Shown: positions 35,788 through 44,276 of the stretch, piece by piece
Layout of the letters: each line of letters starts with the position of its first letter
Position numbering within the stretch: position 1 is the stretch's first letter
Assembly: GCF_000026045.1 (NCBI RefSeq)
Contig: NC_007426.1
Location: 186,001 to 250,000, forward strand
Length of the DNA stretch: 64,000 bases
Reading direction: 5' to 3'
DNA from: Natronomonas pharaonis DSM 2160
GTDB lineage: Archaea > Halobacteriota > Halobacteria > Halobacteriales > Haloarculaceae
The notes under the pieces: generated by a model
The model's database searches: none
What the model was told of the DNA's origin: nothing
The model's input: the letters and a program-made list of their open reading frames with translations, nothing else
Program-made: the position numbers and the translations under genes

Positions 35788-37041
35788 ATGTCCGGCGACG
35801 TACTCGTAGTGACAAGTGGCAAGGGCGGCGTCGGGAAGACGACGACAGTTGTCAATCTCGCCATCGCACTCCGCCAGCACGGCCACTCGGTGGCGGTCCT
35901 CGACGCCGACCTCGGCATGCCGGATGTCGGGGAGTTCCTCAGTATCGACGCGAAGCCGACGCTACACGACGTTCTGGCCGGCCGAGCGGATATTACTGAA
36001 GCAACCGTCGAAATCGGCGACGGGCTGGCGTTCGTCTTCGGCGATACCTCGCTTGAGGGATTCGCACAGGCGGACCCCGCAAAGCTGGAAGCCGTTATCA
36101 GCGACCTCACTGACGAGTACCAGTGTGTCCTCGTCGACACCGGTGGCGGCCTGACCTACGAGACAGTGTTCCCGATGGACCTTGGCGATGCCGTCCTGCT
36201 GGTGACATCGCCGGTGCCGGCCGCCATCGCAGACACAAAAAAGAGCAAGCAGGTCGCCGAACGGCTCGGTGTGCCAGTCTGCGGCGTCGTCGTGACACAC
36301 GCTGATGGCGACGCACACCCCGAATCCGTCGCCAGTGAACTGGATGTCGACTTTCTCGGCAGTGTTCCGGACGACGAGGCCATCGTCGAAAGCGCCGCCA
36401 AGCGGCAGCCCGTCGTTGCGTACGCGCCCGAAAGCGCAGCCACAGTCGCCTACTACCGGCTGGCCGAGCGCATCGCCGACGAGGAGACTGCCGCGCTCGA
36501 ACCGCTCGACACGGCCGCGAAGGCTCCCGAAGAGGTCTTCGAGTCCGCAACGGATATCACGGATGTCGACGACAGCGACGACGCCACGGAATCGGAAGCA
36601 GACGGCGAGTCGGACGCGGAACCGGACACCGAAGCGGAGAGAGACGAAAGCGGAGACGAAGCGGAACCCAGAGGCGCCGAGGACGATGATGCCAGCGAAG
36701 CCGATAGTGAAGCGGCGGTGGGCGAAAGCGAAAATGAAGTAGAAGACACAGGCGGCGACGGCCGGACGGAAGCGGACGACGGGAAGCGCCACGGTGTCGA
36801 CGACACATCGGACGCGGACGACGAGAAGCCGGCCGCCGATGAACCGACGACAGAGGCAAAAACGCCGGCTGAAATGGCTGGCGGAATCGATGAACCGGAG
36901 CCGGGCCTACACACCGGAGGTACCGACGACGCGGATGCTAGCGAGGAAGGGGCCCGTGGTGGCCGTGATGATACAGAAACAGAAGACGGCTCAAAAGACG
37001 ACGAGGGGTTCTTCGACCGGCTGTTCTCGCGGTTCCGGTAG
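35788..37041 (+). CDS. minD: MinD/ParA-type ATPase with long acidic tail and amphipathic C-terminus
   Basis: A 417-residue protein. Residues 1-245 are a MinD-type ATPase: deviant Walker A GKGGVGKTTTVVNL (11-24), LDADLGMPDVGEFL, and the Walker B-like LVDTGGGLTYETV. Residues about 250-400 are a disordered tail of Asp, Glu, Ser and Gly. The last 12 residues, EGFFDRLFSRFR, form a short amphipathic helix similar in kind to the membrane-targeting sequence of bacterial MinD. Haloarchaea have several MinD paralogs; one (MinD4 of Haloferax) affects polar positioning. This gene converges, six bases apart, on the coiled-coil protein gene. Partner relationship is inference. Confidence 0.85.
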   Translation: MSGDVLVVTSGKGGVGKTTTVVNLAIALRQHGHSVAVLDADLGMPDVGEFLSIDAKPTLHDVLAGRADITEATVEIGDGLAFVFGDTSLEGFAQADPAKLEAVISDLTDEYQCVLVDTGGGLTYETVFPMDLGDAVLLVTSPVPAAIADTKKSKQVAERLGVPVCGVVVTHADGDAHPESVASELDVDFLGSVPDDEAIVESAAKRQPVVAYAPESAATVAYYRLAERIADEETAALEPLDTAAKAPEEVFESATDITDVDDSDDATESEADGESDAEPDTEAERDESGDEAEPRGAEDDDASEADSEAAVGESENEVEDTGGDGRTEADDGKRHGVDDTSDADDEKPAADEPTTEAKTPAEMAGGIDEPEPGLHTGGTDDADASEEGARGGRDDTETEDGSKDDEGFFDRLFSRFR

Positions 37042-37047
37042 CGCCGG

Positions 37048-39351
37048 TCAGGTGTCGCCGCCCTGGAACGCCCCCGACAGCTGTTCTTTGAACGATTCGA
37101 GTTCGTCGAGCCGGTCGTGTATCTCTTCGAGTTCGCCTTCGAGTCGGTCGAACTTCGACTCGAGGTCAGTCTGCGTGTCGGCAACAGCGTCGATGTTGGC
37201 CTCAAGGTCCGACTGGACGGCGCGTATCTCTTCGAGGTCCGTGCCGATAGTCGATTCGAGGTCCATGTAGCTGTCCCTGACCGATTCGATTTCCGACGCC
37301 AGTTCCGATTGGCCGTCCTTGACGGAGGTTAGTTCGGCCGTCAGTTCCGACTGCTCGTCGCTGACCGCGTTCACCTCCGATGCCAGCGCCGATTGCTCTT
37401 CGTCTATCGATTCAACGGTCGCATCAAGTGCGGACTGTCCGGCTTCGAGGGATTCGACTGTCGCCGACAACTCCGATTGCTCCGTAGCTACTGACTCTAC
37501 CGTCTCCGACAACTCCGATTGCTCCGTAGCTACTGACTCTACCGTCTCTGACAGCTCTGATTGCTCCGAAGCTACTGATTCTACCGTCTCCGACAACTCC
37601 GATTGCTCCGAAGCTACTGAATCAACTGTCTCCGACAGCTCTGACTGCTCCGAAGCCACCGACTCGACTGTCTCCGACAACTCCGATTGTGCCGTCTCAA
37701 CGGCGTCGACATCGTCAACGACGGCCTCGTGGTCCGCTTGGAGGTCATCGACGGTCGCTTCGATGGCGTTCTGGTTCGATGTGAGTGATTCGATGTCCTC
37801 TTCAACATCGGTAAGCGGCGCAACGGTCTCGGAGAGTTCGTCGACAGCCGAATCGAGCGCTTGGGTGCGGTCATCAAGCGACGACAGCTCCGAGTTGAGG
37901 TCTTCGACGACTGAATCGAGTGTGCCGTGCTGGTCGATGAACGCTTCGAGAGTGTCAGCATAGGCGGCAAAGTCGCTGACTTCGCTTTGGAGGTGGTCGA
38001 TACGGACCTCCTGGCTGCGGCTCCCGCGTGCACCGAGCTTTGTCCGGAGCGCCGACAGCGTCTCGTCGGTGACGTATCCTTCCTGTAGCTCCTTCAACAG
38101 GACCCGGGCAATGCCACCGGAGGGGGCCGCAAGGCCGCCCGGCGCGCCAGCGGGGCTGCCAGCGGCGTCCGTCGCCGAGTCGTCGCTTCCCGCCGCTTCT
38201 GTGTCTGGCGAGTCGCCACCGCTGGCTGCCTCGCCAGCCTCGGGTGTATCCTGTCGGCCTGTATCGTCAGCTACGGCCGCTTCATCCAGTGCATCATCCA
38301 GTTCCGCCTCCGGCGTCGTGTCGGCAACTGGCGGGCTGGTATCGCTGGCTTCGTCGTCGACTTCGTCAGCCGGGGCGGCCGCGCTGTCGGCTGTCGACGA
38401 CGACGTATCCGCCTCGTCAGCCGGCGAGTCGATGTCCGCAGCGGCCGCAGTCGGCTCGTCGGCGCCCGTGTCGGCATCAGCAGCCTCGTCGCCTGCCGTT
38501 TCGGCAGCCGGCTCAGTCGCTTCGGGGGCCGACGCTACATCCGCCGCAGCCGGCTCGTCGCCACCGGCTGTAGGCTCACTGGCGGCTTCGTCATCGCTTT
38601 CGGCGGCGTCGACCGCATCCGCGTCGGCCGACGGTGTCTCCGCTTCGAGTGTGGACGGCTCGTCGGCTGCTTCCTCGGCGGGTACGTCGTCCGTCGTCTC
38701 AAGCAGGTCCCGTTCAGCGGCTGCAAGACCGCTTGCCTCGTCGTCGACCGCATCCGCGTCGGTCGGCGGCTCCGGGCCGGCGTCGGCTTCCGCCCCGGCC
38801 GTTGGTGCTGGGTCGGCGGCCGTCGACTCCGTGTCAGAGGTGTCCTCTGAGGCAGGCTGTGCCGCTCCCATCTCATCGGGCGAGCCAGCGGTCGAGCCGT
38901 CGGCCGTGTCGTCAGCCGCTTCGGCCTCGTCGGCGGCCGGCAGCGAGTCGCGCTCACCACCGACGAACTCCCGGAGCGCATCGGAGCGGGCGCGGTCAAC
39001 GAGGCTGTCGAGGTCCGGACCGTCCGCAACTGATAGCTCCGGCTCCGTCGTCAGCGACTCGGGGTCCGCGTCGGGGACCCGATAGAGGACCGTATACTGT
39101 TCGCCGGGCTCGAACTCCCGTTCGAACACCGGGGCGTCGCCGACGACCCAGTGTTCGGCCCCGTAGTCGGTGTGGAACTGGATGTCCGACTCGGGGCGTG
39201 AATCGAGCGCGGGGTCCGTCAGCCGGAGTGTTACGAGCGCGTCGCGCTCCGACGCGATTTCGAGCCGTACTCGGCCGTCGGCGGCGACCGCCTTCCGGAC
39301 GGTGACGCCGTCTTCATCGACGTTCAGTGTGGCTTCTGTCCCCTCGTCCAT
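37048..39351 (-). CDS. 767-residue coiled-coil protein with tetradecad repeats
   Basis: Not assigned to a named family. Residues 1-105 form a beta-rich domain (EATLNVDEDGVTVRKAVAAD, VTLRLTDPALDSRPESD, FEPGEQYTVLYRVPD). Residues about 140-405 are a disordered Ala/Asp/Glu/Thr/Ser linker. Residues about 410-480 are a helical unit (GGIARVLLKELQEGYVTDET, LQSEVSDFAAYADTLEAFID), followed by a long coiled coil to the end. Residues about 552-694 contain about ten 14-residue repeats of the type QSELSETVESVASE. There is no signal peptide or membrane segment, so it is cytoplasmic. It lies tail-to-tail with the MinD-type ATPase; the architecture suggests a scaffold or cell-organising filament. Confidence 0.75.
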   Translation of the reverse strand: MDEGTEATLNVDEDGVTVRKAVAADGRVRLEIASERDALVTLRLTDPALDSRPESDIQFHTDYGAEHWVVGDAPVFEREFEPGEQYTVLYRVPDADPESLTTEPELSVADGPDLDSLVDRARSDALREFVGGERDSLPAADEAEAADDTADGSTAGSPDEMGAAQPASEDTSDTESTAADPAPTAGAEADAGPEPPTDADAVDDEASGLAAAERDLLETTDDVPAEEAADEPSTLEAETPSADADAVDAAESDDEAASEPTAGGDEPAAADVASAPEATEPAAETAGDEAADADTGADEPTAAAADIDSPADEADTSSSTADSAAAPADEVDDEASDTSPPVADTTPEAELDDALDEAAVADDTGRQDTPEAGEAASGGDSPDTEAAGSDDSATDAAGSPAGAPGGLAAPSGGIARVLLKELQEGYVTDETLSALRTKLGARGSRSQEVRIDHLQSEVSDFAAYADTLEAFIDQHGTLDSVVEDLNSELSSLDDRTQALDSAVDELSETVAPLTDVEEDIESLTSNQNAIEATVDDLQADHEAVVDDVDAVETAQSELSETVESVASEQSELSETVDSVASEQSELSETVESVASEQSELSETVESVATEQSELSETVESVATEQSELSATVESLEAGQSALDATVESIDEEQSALASEVNAVSDEQSELTAELTSVKDGQSELASEIESVRDSYMDLESTIGTDLEEIRAVQSDLEANIDAVADTQTDLESKFDRLEGELEEIHDRLDELESFKEQLSGAFQGGDT
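37270..37695 (-). repeat. In-frame 42-bp tandem repeats encoding a coiled coil
   Basis: About ten 42-base units, each coding 14 residues with consensus QSELSETVESVASE. The central five or six units are nearly identical in DNA (for example GAAGCTACTGA and TCCGACAACTCC on the plus strand), while the outer units have diverged. Unit length is two heptads, so copy changes keep frame and coiled-coil register. Confidence 0.85.
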
Positions 39352-39418
39352 ACCGGGTTCTCGGCGCGACGATATTTATGCCCCGGGGTCGTTGAGCGGA
39401 AAAAGTCGGGCGGGCAGG

Positions 39419-40969
39419 TCAGCGGCGGCTGCTCTCCAGTTCGATATCGAGGTCCGCCAGCAGTTCCCGTGCCTCCTCGCGTTTCTCTTGGTGGTCGTCG
39501 AGGAACTCGGCCATCAGTTCGGCGGCCTGCTCCTTGCAGCCACCACAGAGGCGGTCGCCGCCGATGCACTCGTCGTAGACCTCGGTCGCGAGGCCGTCGT
39601 CGTCGCCGGCGAGCAGATAGGCGTATAGCTCATAGACGGGGCAGCCGTCGGGCTCGCCGCCCAGTTCACGCTGCTTTTCGGCGGTTTCGCGGCCGCCGGT
39701 CGCCGCGGCCTTGACCTTGTCGTAGCCGTCTTCCGGGTCGTCGAGCAGGCTGATGTGGCTGGCGGGGTCCGACGACGACATCTTGCCACCGGTAAGCCCG
39801 GTCATAAACCGGTGGTATATCGACGACGGCGGCCGGAAGCCGTAGCCACCGTGGTCGAGTTCGACCTCGCGGGCCAGCTCCGCCGCGGCTTCGCGGTCGA
39901 GCTCGAAGCTGTCGATGTGGCCTTCGTAGACCCGTTTTTCGCCGTCGATGGCTTCGATGAGCGCTTCAAAGGCGTCCGCGGTCGCGTTTCGGTCGAAGAA
40001 GCGAACACGTGGGCGTAGCGGCTCTTTGCCGCCGGCGTCGAGCTTTGCGACCGCACTCTCCAGCGCCGGGTCGTCCGGGGCTTCCGACTCCAACCATGCG
40101 GCGGCGTCCGAACACCGTACGTCGTCTTCGTTGTCGGCCAGCGCCTCGTAGGCGCGGGCGACGAGGTCGCGTTCGGCGTCTTCCAGCTCGAAGCTCGCGT
40201 AGGCCTTGGTCACCTTGAAATACCGCATCCGCGAGGCGAGGTCCCGCGCAAGTCGGACGTGGGGGTCTTGGTCGGGGCCAACGGGGATGACCGTCGGCTT
40301 CGGCTCGTCGAGTTGCGGATAGAGGATATCCGCCATCTGGGTGACGACCGACTGCATGTGCGAGACCGACGTTTCGCCGTCGAAGCCGTAGATGCCCTGA
40401 AACTCCGAGAAGTTGGCCTTTGCGCCGAGCTCAAAGGCCAGCTCCTGCAGTTCGTCGTTTTCGCTTTGCCGGTAGAGTTCGCCCTCATCGGGGTCGAAGC
40501 CGAGCGCCAAAAGCGAAAGCAGGTAGCTCTCGGCGTGCTCGTCGATTTCCGTCCACGACATCCCGCGTGCGGAGTTGGCTTCGAGGTCGGCAATGAGGGC
40601 GTAAACGTCGCCGCCCTGCTGTTGGTGCCAGATGAGTTCGTCGAAAACGAGCTTGTGGCCGATGTGTGGGTCGCCGGTCGGCATGAAGCCCGAAAGCGCC
40701 GCGAACGGCTCGTCGTTGGCCATCGCCTCGGCGACCGGCTCGTAGTCGCGGTGGCCAAAGATGACGCCGCGGCGCATCAGGTAGTGGGGGTTCGGTACGT
40801 CCGCAAGAAGCGCATCGAACGTCTCGATGCCGAACTCCTCGAAGAGCTTCCGGTAGTCGGCGACCGTCGACGAGCCCCACGGGTCGAGGGTAACGTCGTC
40901 GGCTCCCTTCGTCCCGCCGTCGGTCCGGGCGGGCGCGACCGGCTCCGTGTGGGGGTCGTCGTCCGTCAT
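39419..40969 (-). CDS. trpS: Tryptophanyl-tRNA synthetase
   Basis: A 516-residue class I aminoacyl-tRNA synthetase that charges tRNA-Trp. The HIGH-type motif is PTGDPHIGHKL (about residue 105) and the KMSKS-type motif is GGKMSSSDPASH (about residue 397). The archaeal/eukaryal-type body includes MPTGDPHIGHKLVFDELIWH and PVGPDQDPHVRLARD. The C-terminal region has a CIGGDRLCGGCKEQ cysteine cluster that may bind zinc. The ATG at 40969 is chosen as the start of the acidic leader; the frame is open to 41059 but overlaps the end of endA. Lies 60 bases downstream of endA on the same strand. Confidence 0.94.
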   Translation of the reverse strand: MTDDDPHTEPVAPARTDGGTKGADDVTLDPWGSSTVADYRKLFEEFGIETFDALLADVPNPHYLMRRGVIFGHRDYEPVAEAMANDEPFAALSGFMPTGDPHIGHKLVFDELIWHQQQGGDVYALIADLEANSARGMSWTEIDEHAESYLLSLLALGFDPDEGELYRQSENDELQELAFELGAKANFSEFQGIYGFDGETSVSHMQSVVTQMADILYPQLDEPKPTVIPVGPDQDPHVRLARDLASRMRYFKVTKAYASFELEDAERDLVARAYEALADNEDDVRCSDAAAWLESEAPDDPALESAVAKLDAGGKEPLRPRVRFFDRNATADAFEALIEAIDGEKRVYEGHIDSFELDREAAAELAREVELDHGGYGFRPPSSIYHRFMTGLTGGKMSSSDPASHISLLDDPEDGYDKVKAAATGGRETAEKQRELGGEPDGCPVYELYAYLLAGDDDGLATEVYDECIGGDRLCGGCKEQAAELMAEFLDDHQEKREEARELLADLDIELESSRR

Positions 40970-41028
40970 GGGAAACCGTCGGAGTGGTCGGCCCAAAAAC
41001 CGTTCGTTTGCGTCGGCATCGACGCCAC

Positions 41029-42039
41029 CTATGGGGTCAGCCGGGAGACCGACACCCACCGAATCTCGTCCCCGTCGTCGACGAGCGCGAACACCATCCG
41101 CTTGCGGACGCCGTGGGCCAGCCGCACATCGAGCGCCACGTCCCGCGGCGACAGGGTGGCGTCGGCCGGGAGCACCCGAACCAGCAGCTCGGAGTGGCCC
41201 AGCTCCGAGACGCTGTCGACATCGGCGTACGTCCGGAAGTCGGCCCCGAATTTGAACCCCGTCTTGGGGACGACGCCGCGCTCCCGGAGCGTCCGATAGA
41301 CGGTTAGCCGTCGGTCGAACCGTTCGCCCTCGGCGTCGCGTCCGCGGGCCTCGACAGCCGCAGCGCCGCCCGCAACGGAGAGGACGCCCGTCGCCGCGAG
41401 ATGGGCGGCTTCGAGCAGCGACAGTTGGAGCGGGCCGTCCTCGCGGTCCATTCGCTGGCCATAGAAGCCCTGCTCGTAGAGCGCCGGTGGCGCATCCCAG
41501 CAGAGCACCCGGTCTTCGAGCAACACGCCGTCTGCGGTCAGGTCCGCCTCAAGGCCGCTCGTGCCGTCGACCGCCGGGCGGTCGGTTTCGAGATACGTCA
41601 GTTCGCTTTCTTCGTCGACAACGGCGAGGACCACATCGCCGAGCGAGTCGAGCCGGACGGAGCCACGCTCGTCGACGACCCGGACCCGGTAGGCGACCGT
41701 TCCGTCCCACGGGCCATCACCGCGCGGGTGGACGACGAAGTCGATGCCCGCGTGGTCCGCAACCCAGCCCTCCAGCGCCGGTGAGACGTAGAAGCCACGC
41801 TCTCGGAGGTCCCGGTAAACCAGAAACGGGACCACAAGGTCGGGGGTGTCGGCCAGAAACGCCTCCAGCCCCATCCCGTCGACCGCATCGAGGTCGCCGC
41901 GGGCGAGCAGGTAGGCGGCCTCGACGGGCGCGAGTCGGACGCCCGCCCCGTCGGGGCGGCCGTAGCCGCTGGAGTCATAGTAACGTTCGCGGCCGTTCGG
42001 ACCGACCTCGACGAGCCCGTCGGACAGGTGGCCTTCCAT
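41029..42039 (-). CDS. endA: tRNA-splicing endonuclease
   Basis: A 336-residue protein, the double-length euryarchaeal form with two related halves that acts as a homodimer. It cuts the bulge-helix-bulge of intron-containing pre-tRNAs and of pre-rRNA. The catalytic triad is in the second half: Tyr at about 270 (DFRTYADVDS), His at about 281 (LGHSELLVRVLP) and Lys at about 312 (HGVRKRMVFALV). The first half has the inactive counterpart. It is immediately upstream of trpS; haloarchaeal tRNA-Trp genes contain an intron that EndA removes, so the pairing is biologically coherent. Confidence 0.93.
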   Translation of the reverse strand: MEGHLSDGLVEVGPNGRERYYDSSGYGRPDGAGVRLAPVEAAYLLARGDLDAVDGMGLEAFLADTPDLVVPFLVYRDLRERGFYVSPALEGWVADHAGIDFVVHPRGDGPWDGTVAYRVRVVDERGSVRLDSLGDVVLAVVDEESELTYLETDRPAVDGTSGLEADLTADGVLLEDRVLCWDAPPALYEQGFYGQRMDREDGPLQLSLLEAAHLAATGVLSVAGGAAAVEARGRDAEGERFDRRLTVYRTLRERGVVPKTGFKFGADFRTYADVDSVSELGHSELLVRVLPADATLSPRDVALDVRLAHGVRKRMVFALVDDGDEIRWVSVSRLTP

Positions 42040-42117
42040 AGCAGTCAGTGGCGGACGCTCGGGTAAATCGCCTGCGGTCGGCGGGCGACGGGCTGTTGGC
42101 TGCGGCCAGCGTCGGTG

Positions 42118-42840
42118 TCAGCGGTCGCGCCCCACCGAACAGTCGGTGTCGAGACAGCGACGCCCGGTTGCCGTCTCGAAGACCGGCAGCCCGCAACCAC
42201 AGCGGCCGTCGACGACACCGTCGGGTATCGAGAAGGCCGTCTCACAGTCCGGATACTGCTCACAGCCGGCGAGCAGTCCGCCGCGGCGGATGATGTCGAG
42301 GTCGCTGCCACACTCCGGACAGGCCCACTCGCCTTCGAAGGCCGCCCGCACCGCCTCCAATAGTGAGCCACAGTCGGGGTCGAGACACAACTCGAACGGC
42401 TCGCCGCGGTCGACGCGGACGGTCGGCAGCCCACACGAACAGTCGTCGCCGGTCGTTGTCGCACCGCTCGGCAGGCCGAACCGCTCGCCACAGTCGAGAC
42501 AGGAGACTCCGCCGCCGGAGCGGACGAGGTCGCCGCCACAGCGGCAGTTCCCGACGGGCGTGCCGGCAACGGTCGCCTCGTGTTCGGTGACGGTCACGTC
42601 GCCGACGGCCTCGATACGGAGCGTTTCGTCGCCATCGACAGCGACGAGCCACAGCGGGTCACGGGTCAGCGATAGCTCCGATGCGCGGGTGAGCCACGCG
42701 GCCGGCTGATAGCCATCAATATCGTGGACGAGAACGGTGTTGTCGGGCTTGACGACCGCGAGTACGGTGCCACGGACAGTGCGGTCCCGCGGTCCCTCGA
42801 AGCGGACGAGACAATCCCCGGTGATGGTGCGTATCGGCAT
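42118..42840 (-). CDS. NucS-like N-terminal domain fused to topoisomerase-type zinc ribbons
   Basis: A 240-residue protein. Residues about 1-85 (GDCLVRFEGPRDRTVRGTVL, VVKPDNTVLVHDIDGYQPAA) resemble the N-terminal beta-barrel of the mismatch endonuclease NucS/EndoMS (DUF91), but the catalytic PD-(D/E)XK domain of NucS is absent. The rest holds four cysteine-rich units at about 98-122, 133-158, 170-200 and 212-234; the third (CPECGSDLDIIRRGGLLAGC) is a classic topoisomerase I C4 zinc ribbon. A single-stranded DNA or branched DNA binding role is inferred. The ATG at 42840 is chosen because the NucS-like domain starts there. Confidence 0.78.
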   Translation of the reverse strand: MPIRTITGDCLVRFEGPRDRTVRGTVLAVVKPDNTVLVHDIDGYQPAAWLTRASELSLTRDPLWLVAVDGDETLRIEAVGDVTVTEHEATVAGTPVGNCRCGGDLVRSGGGVSCLDCGERFGLPSGATTTGDDCSCGLPTVRVDRGEPFELCLDPDCGSLLEAVRAAFEGEWACPECGSDLDIIRRGGLLAGCEQYPDCETAFSIPDGVVDGRCGCGLPVFETATGRRCLDTDCSVGRDR

Positions 42841-42942
42841 GGGGCTGTTGGCCCCCTCACGGTATTTGAATCTACGGCCCACAGTGGCGGTCGAGCAACC
42901 GCAGTCCGGACCGTTAAGTAGGCCTCGCGCAAGTGTTGCCGT

Positions 42943-43938
42943 ATGGAGACGCTACTGCTGGACCCCGACGATGTCGACGCGGCCGCCGATATGGCCGAAG
43001 TCATCGTCGCCGTCGAGGAGGCCTTCGCGGCCTACGAACGCGGTGACGTACAGATGCCGGCCAAGTCCTACATCGACCTACCGGAGTACAACGGTGATTT
43101 CCGGTCGATGCCGGCGTACATGGAAGCCGACGACTGGGACGCCGCCGGCATCAAGTGGGTCAACGTCCACACCGACAACCCCGATGAGTACGACCTGCCG
43201 ACAGTGATGGGGACGATGGTGTATTCGGACCCGAGAAACGCTTTCCCGCTGTCGATTATGGACGGGACGACGCTGACCCGGAAGCGGACGGGCGCGGCAG
43301 CAGCTGTCGCAACGGACCATCTCGCCATCGAGGACGCCAACTCGCTTGGCATCGTCGGGGCGGGCGTCCAGTCGTACACGCAACTGGAGGCCATCAGTGT
43401 TGTCCGAGACATCGACGAGGTCGTCGTCGCCGACAAGCGGGACGAGGCCGTCGAGGCGTTCATCGACCACTTCGGAGACGAGTTCGATGTCCGTCGTGGC
43501 TCCATCGCCGAGGCTGCGTCGTGTGACGTGCTCTCTACCGTTACGCCGGTTCGGTCACCAATCGTAAGCGCCGACGACCTCGCCGACCACACCCACATCA
43601 ACGCCATGGGTGCCGACGCACCCGACAAGAACGAACTGGAGCAGGACGTCGTGACCGACGCCCGAATCGTCATCGACGACCACGAGCAGTGTACGCACTC
43701 CGGGGAAATCAACGTCCCATGGAGCGAGGGCGTTCTCGACGACGCGGATATCAGTGCTGAACTCGGCGAAATCGTCGTCGGCGACGAGCCGAGGCGGCGC
43801 GACAGCGATGGCGTTACCGTCTTCGACTCGACCGGGCTCGCCATTCAGGACGTCGCTGCCGCACGCGCGGTCTACGAGCGGGCTACTGCTGATGGTGCCG
43901 GCACGAGCTTCGGGCTAGTTGATACGAAGCTCCGATAG
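42943..43938 (+). CDS. Ornithine cyclodeaminase / mu-crystallin family dehydrogenase
   Basis: A 331-residue NAD(P)-binding protein. The N-terminal dimerisation part carries MPAKSYIDLPEYNGDFRSMP and the substrate loop DGTTLTRKRTGAAAAVATDH with the conserved Arg-Lys pair. The Rossmann fold begins with LGIVGAGVQSYTQLEAI (about 138-154). Members include ornithine cyclodeaminase, archaeal alanine dehydrogenase and ketimine reductase; similarity in the substrate loop to the Archaeoglobus alanine dehydrogenase type makes that a candidate. Divergent from the NucS-like gene with about 100 bases between them. Confidence 0.85.
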   Translation: METLLLDPDDVDAAADMAEVIVAVEEAFAAYERGDVQMPAKSYIDLPEYNGDFRSMPAYMEADDWDAAGIKWVNVHTDNPDEYDLPTVMGTMVYSDPRNAFPLSIMDGTTLTRKRTGAAAAVATDHLAIEDANSLGIVGAGVQSYTQLEAISVVRDIDEVVVADKRDEAVEAFIDHFGDEFDVRRGSIAEAASCDVLSTVTPVRSPIVSADDLADHTHINAMGADAPDKNELEQDVVTDARIVIDDHEQCTHSGEINVPWSEGVLDDADISAELGEIVVGDEPRRRDSDGVTVFDSTGLAIQDVAAARAVYERATADGAGTSFGLVDTKLR

Positions 43939-43956
43939 AAACGGGAACGGAACCGC

Positions 43957-44157
43957 CTACTCCCAGGAGACGCGCTTTCTGACGCCCCGGAGCGTTTTGG
44001 AAATCCGCCAGACGACGACGAAGAACGGAATCAGCGGCAGGAGTACGAGCAACAGCACTGCCGCTGCCGCGATTTTCGGGTTCCGAAGCTCGCCGTTCGA
44101 CGCCGGCCGTCGAAGCGCCCCCAGTACGCCCTCGTTTTGCTGTGTTTCGTCGGCCAT
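43957..44157 (-). CDS. Small single-pass membrane protein (DUF7535-type)
   Basis: A 66-residue protein with a soluble N-terminus (ADETQQNEGVLGALRRPASN), one long hydrophobic segment (IAAAAVLLLVLLPLIPFFVV, about residues 29-48) and a basic C-terminal tail (RISKTLRGVRKRVSWE) that should stay in the cytoplasm. Conserved haloarchaeal proteins with this layout exist; function unknown. It lies between the ornithine cyclodeaminase-family gene and leuS. Confidence 0.7.
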   Translation of the reverse strand: MADETQQNEGVLGALRRPASNGELRNPKIAAAAVLLLVLLPLIPFFVVVWRISKTLRGVRKRVSWE

Positions 44158-44276
44158 ACCGATAATACGGCGTCTACACGTATGAGCGTTGGCCCCAGTT
44201 CCCGCAGTGTAGGACCGCCGGGCGGATGGAAAGCTTAAGGCCGAACCGCCGGAACGTTCCCGATAACTTCCTCTCT

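Noticed and set aside
37270-37695. Regular repeats that could suggest a CRISPR array
   Set aside because: Repeats are contiguous without spacers and encode an in-frame coiled coil.
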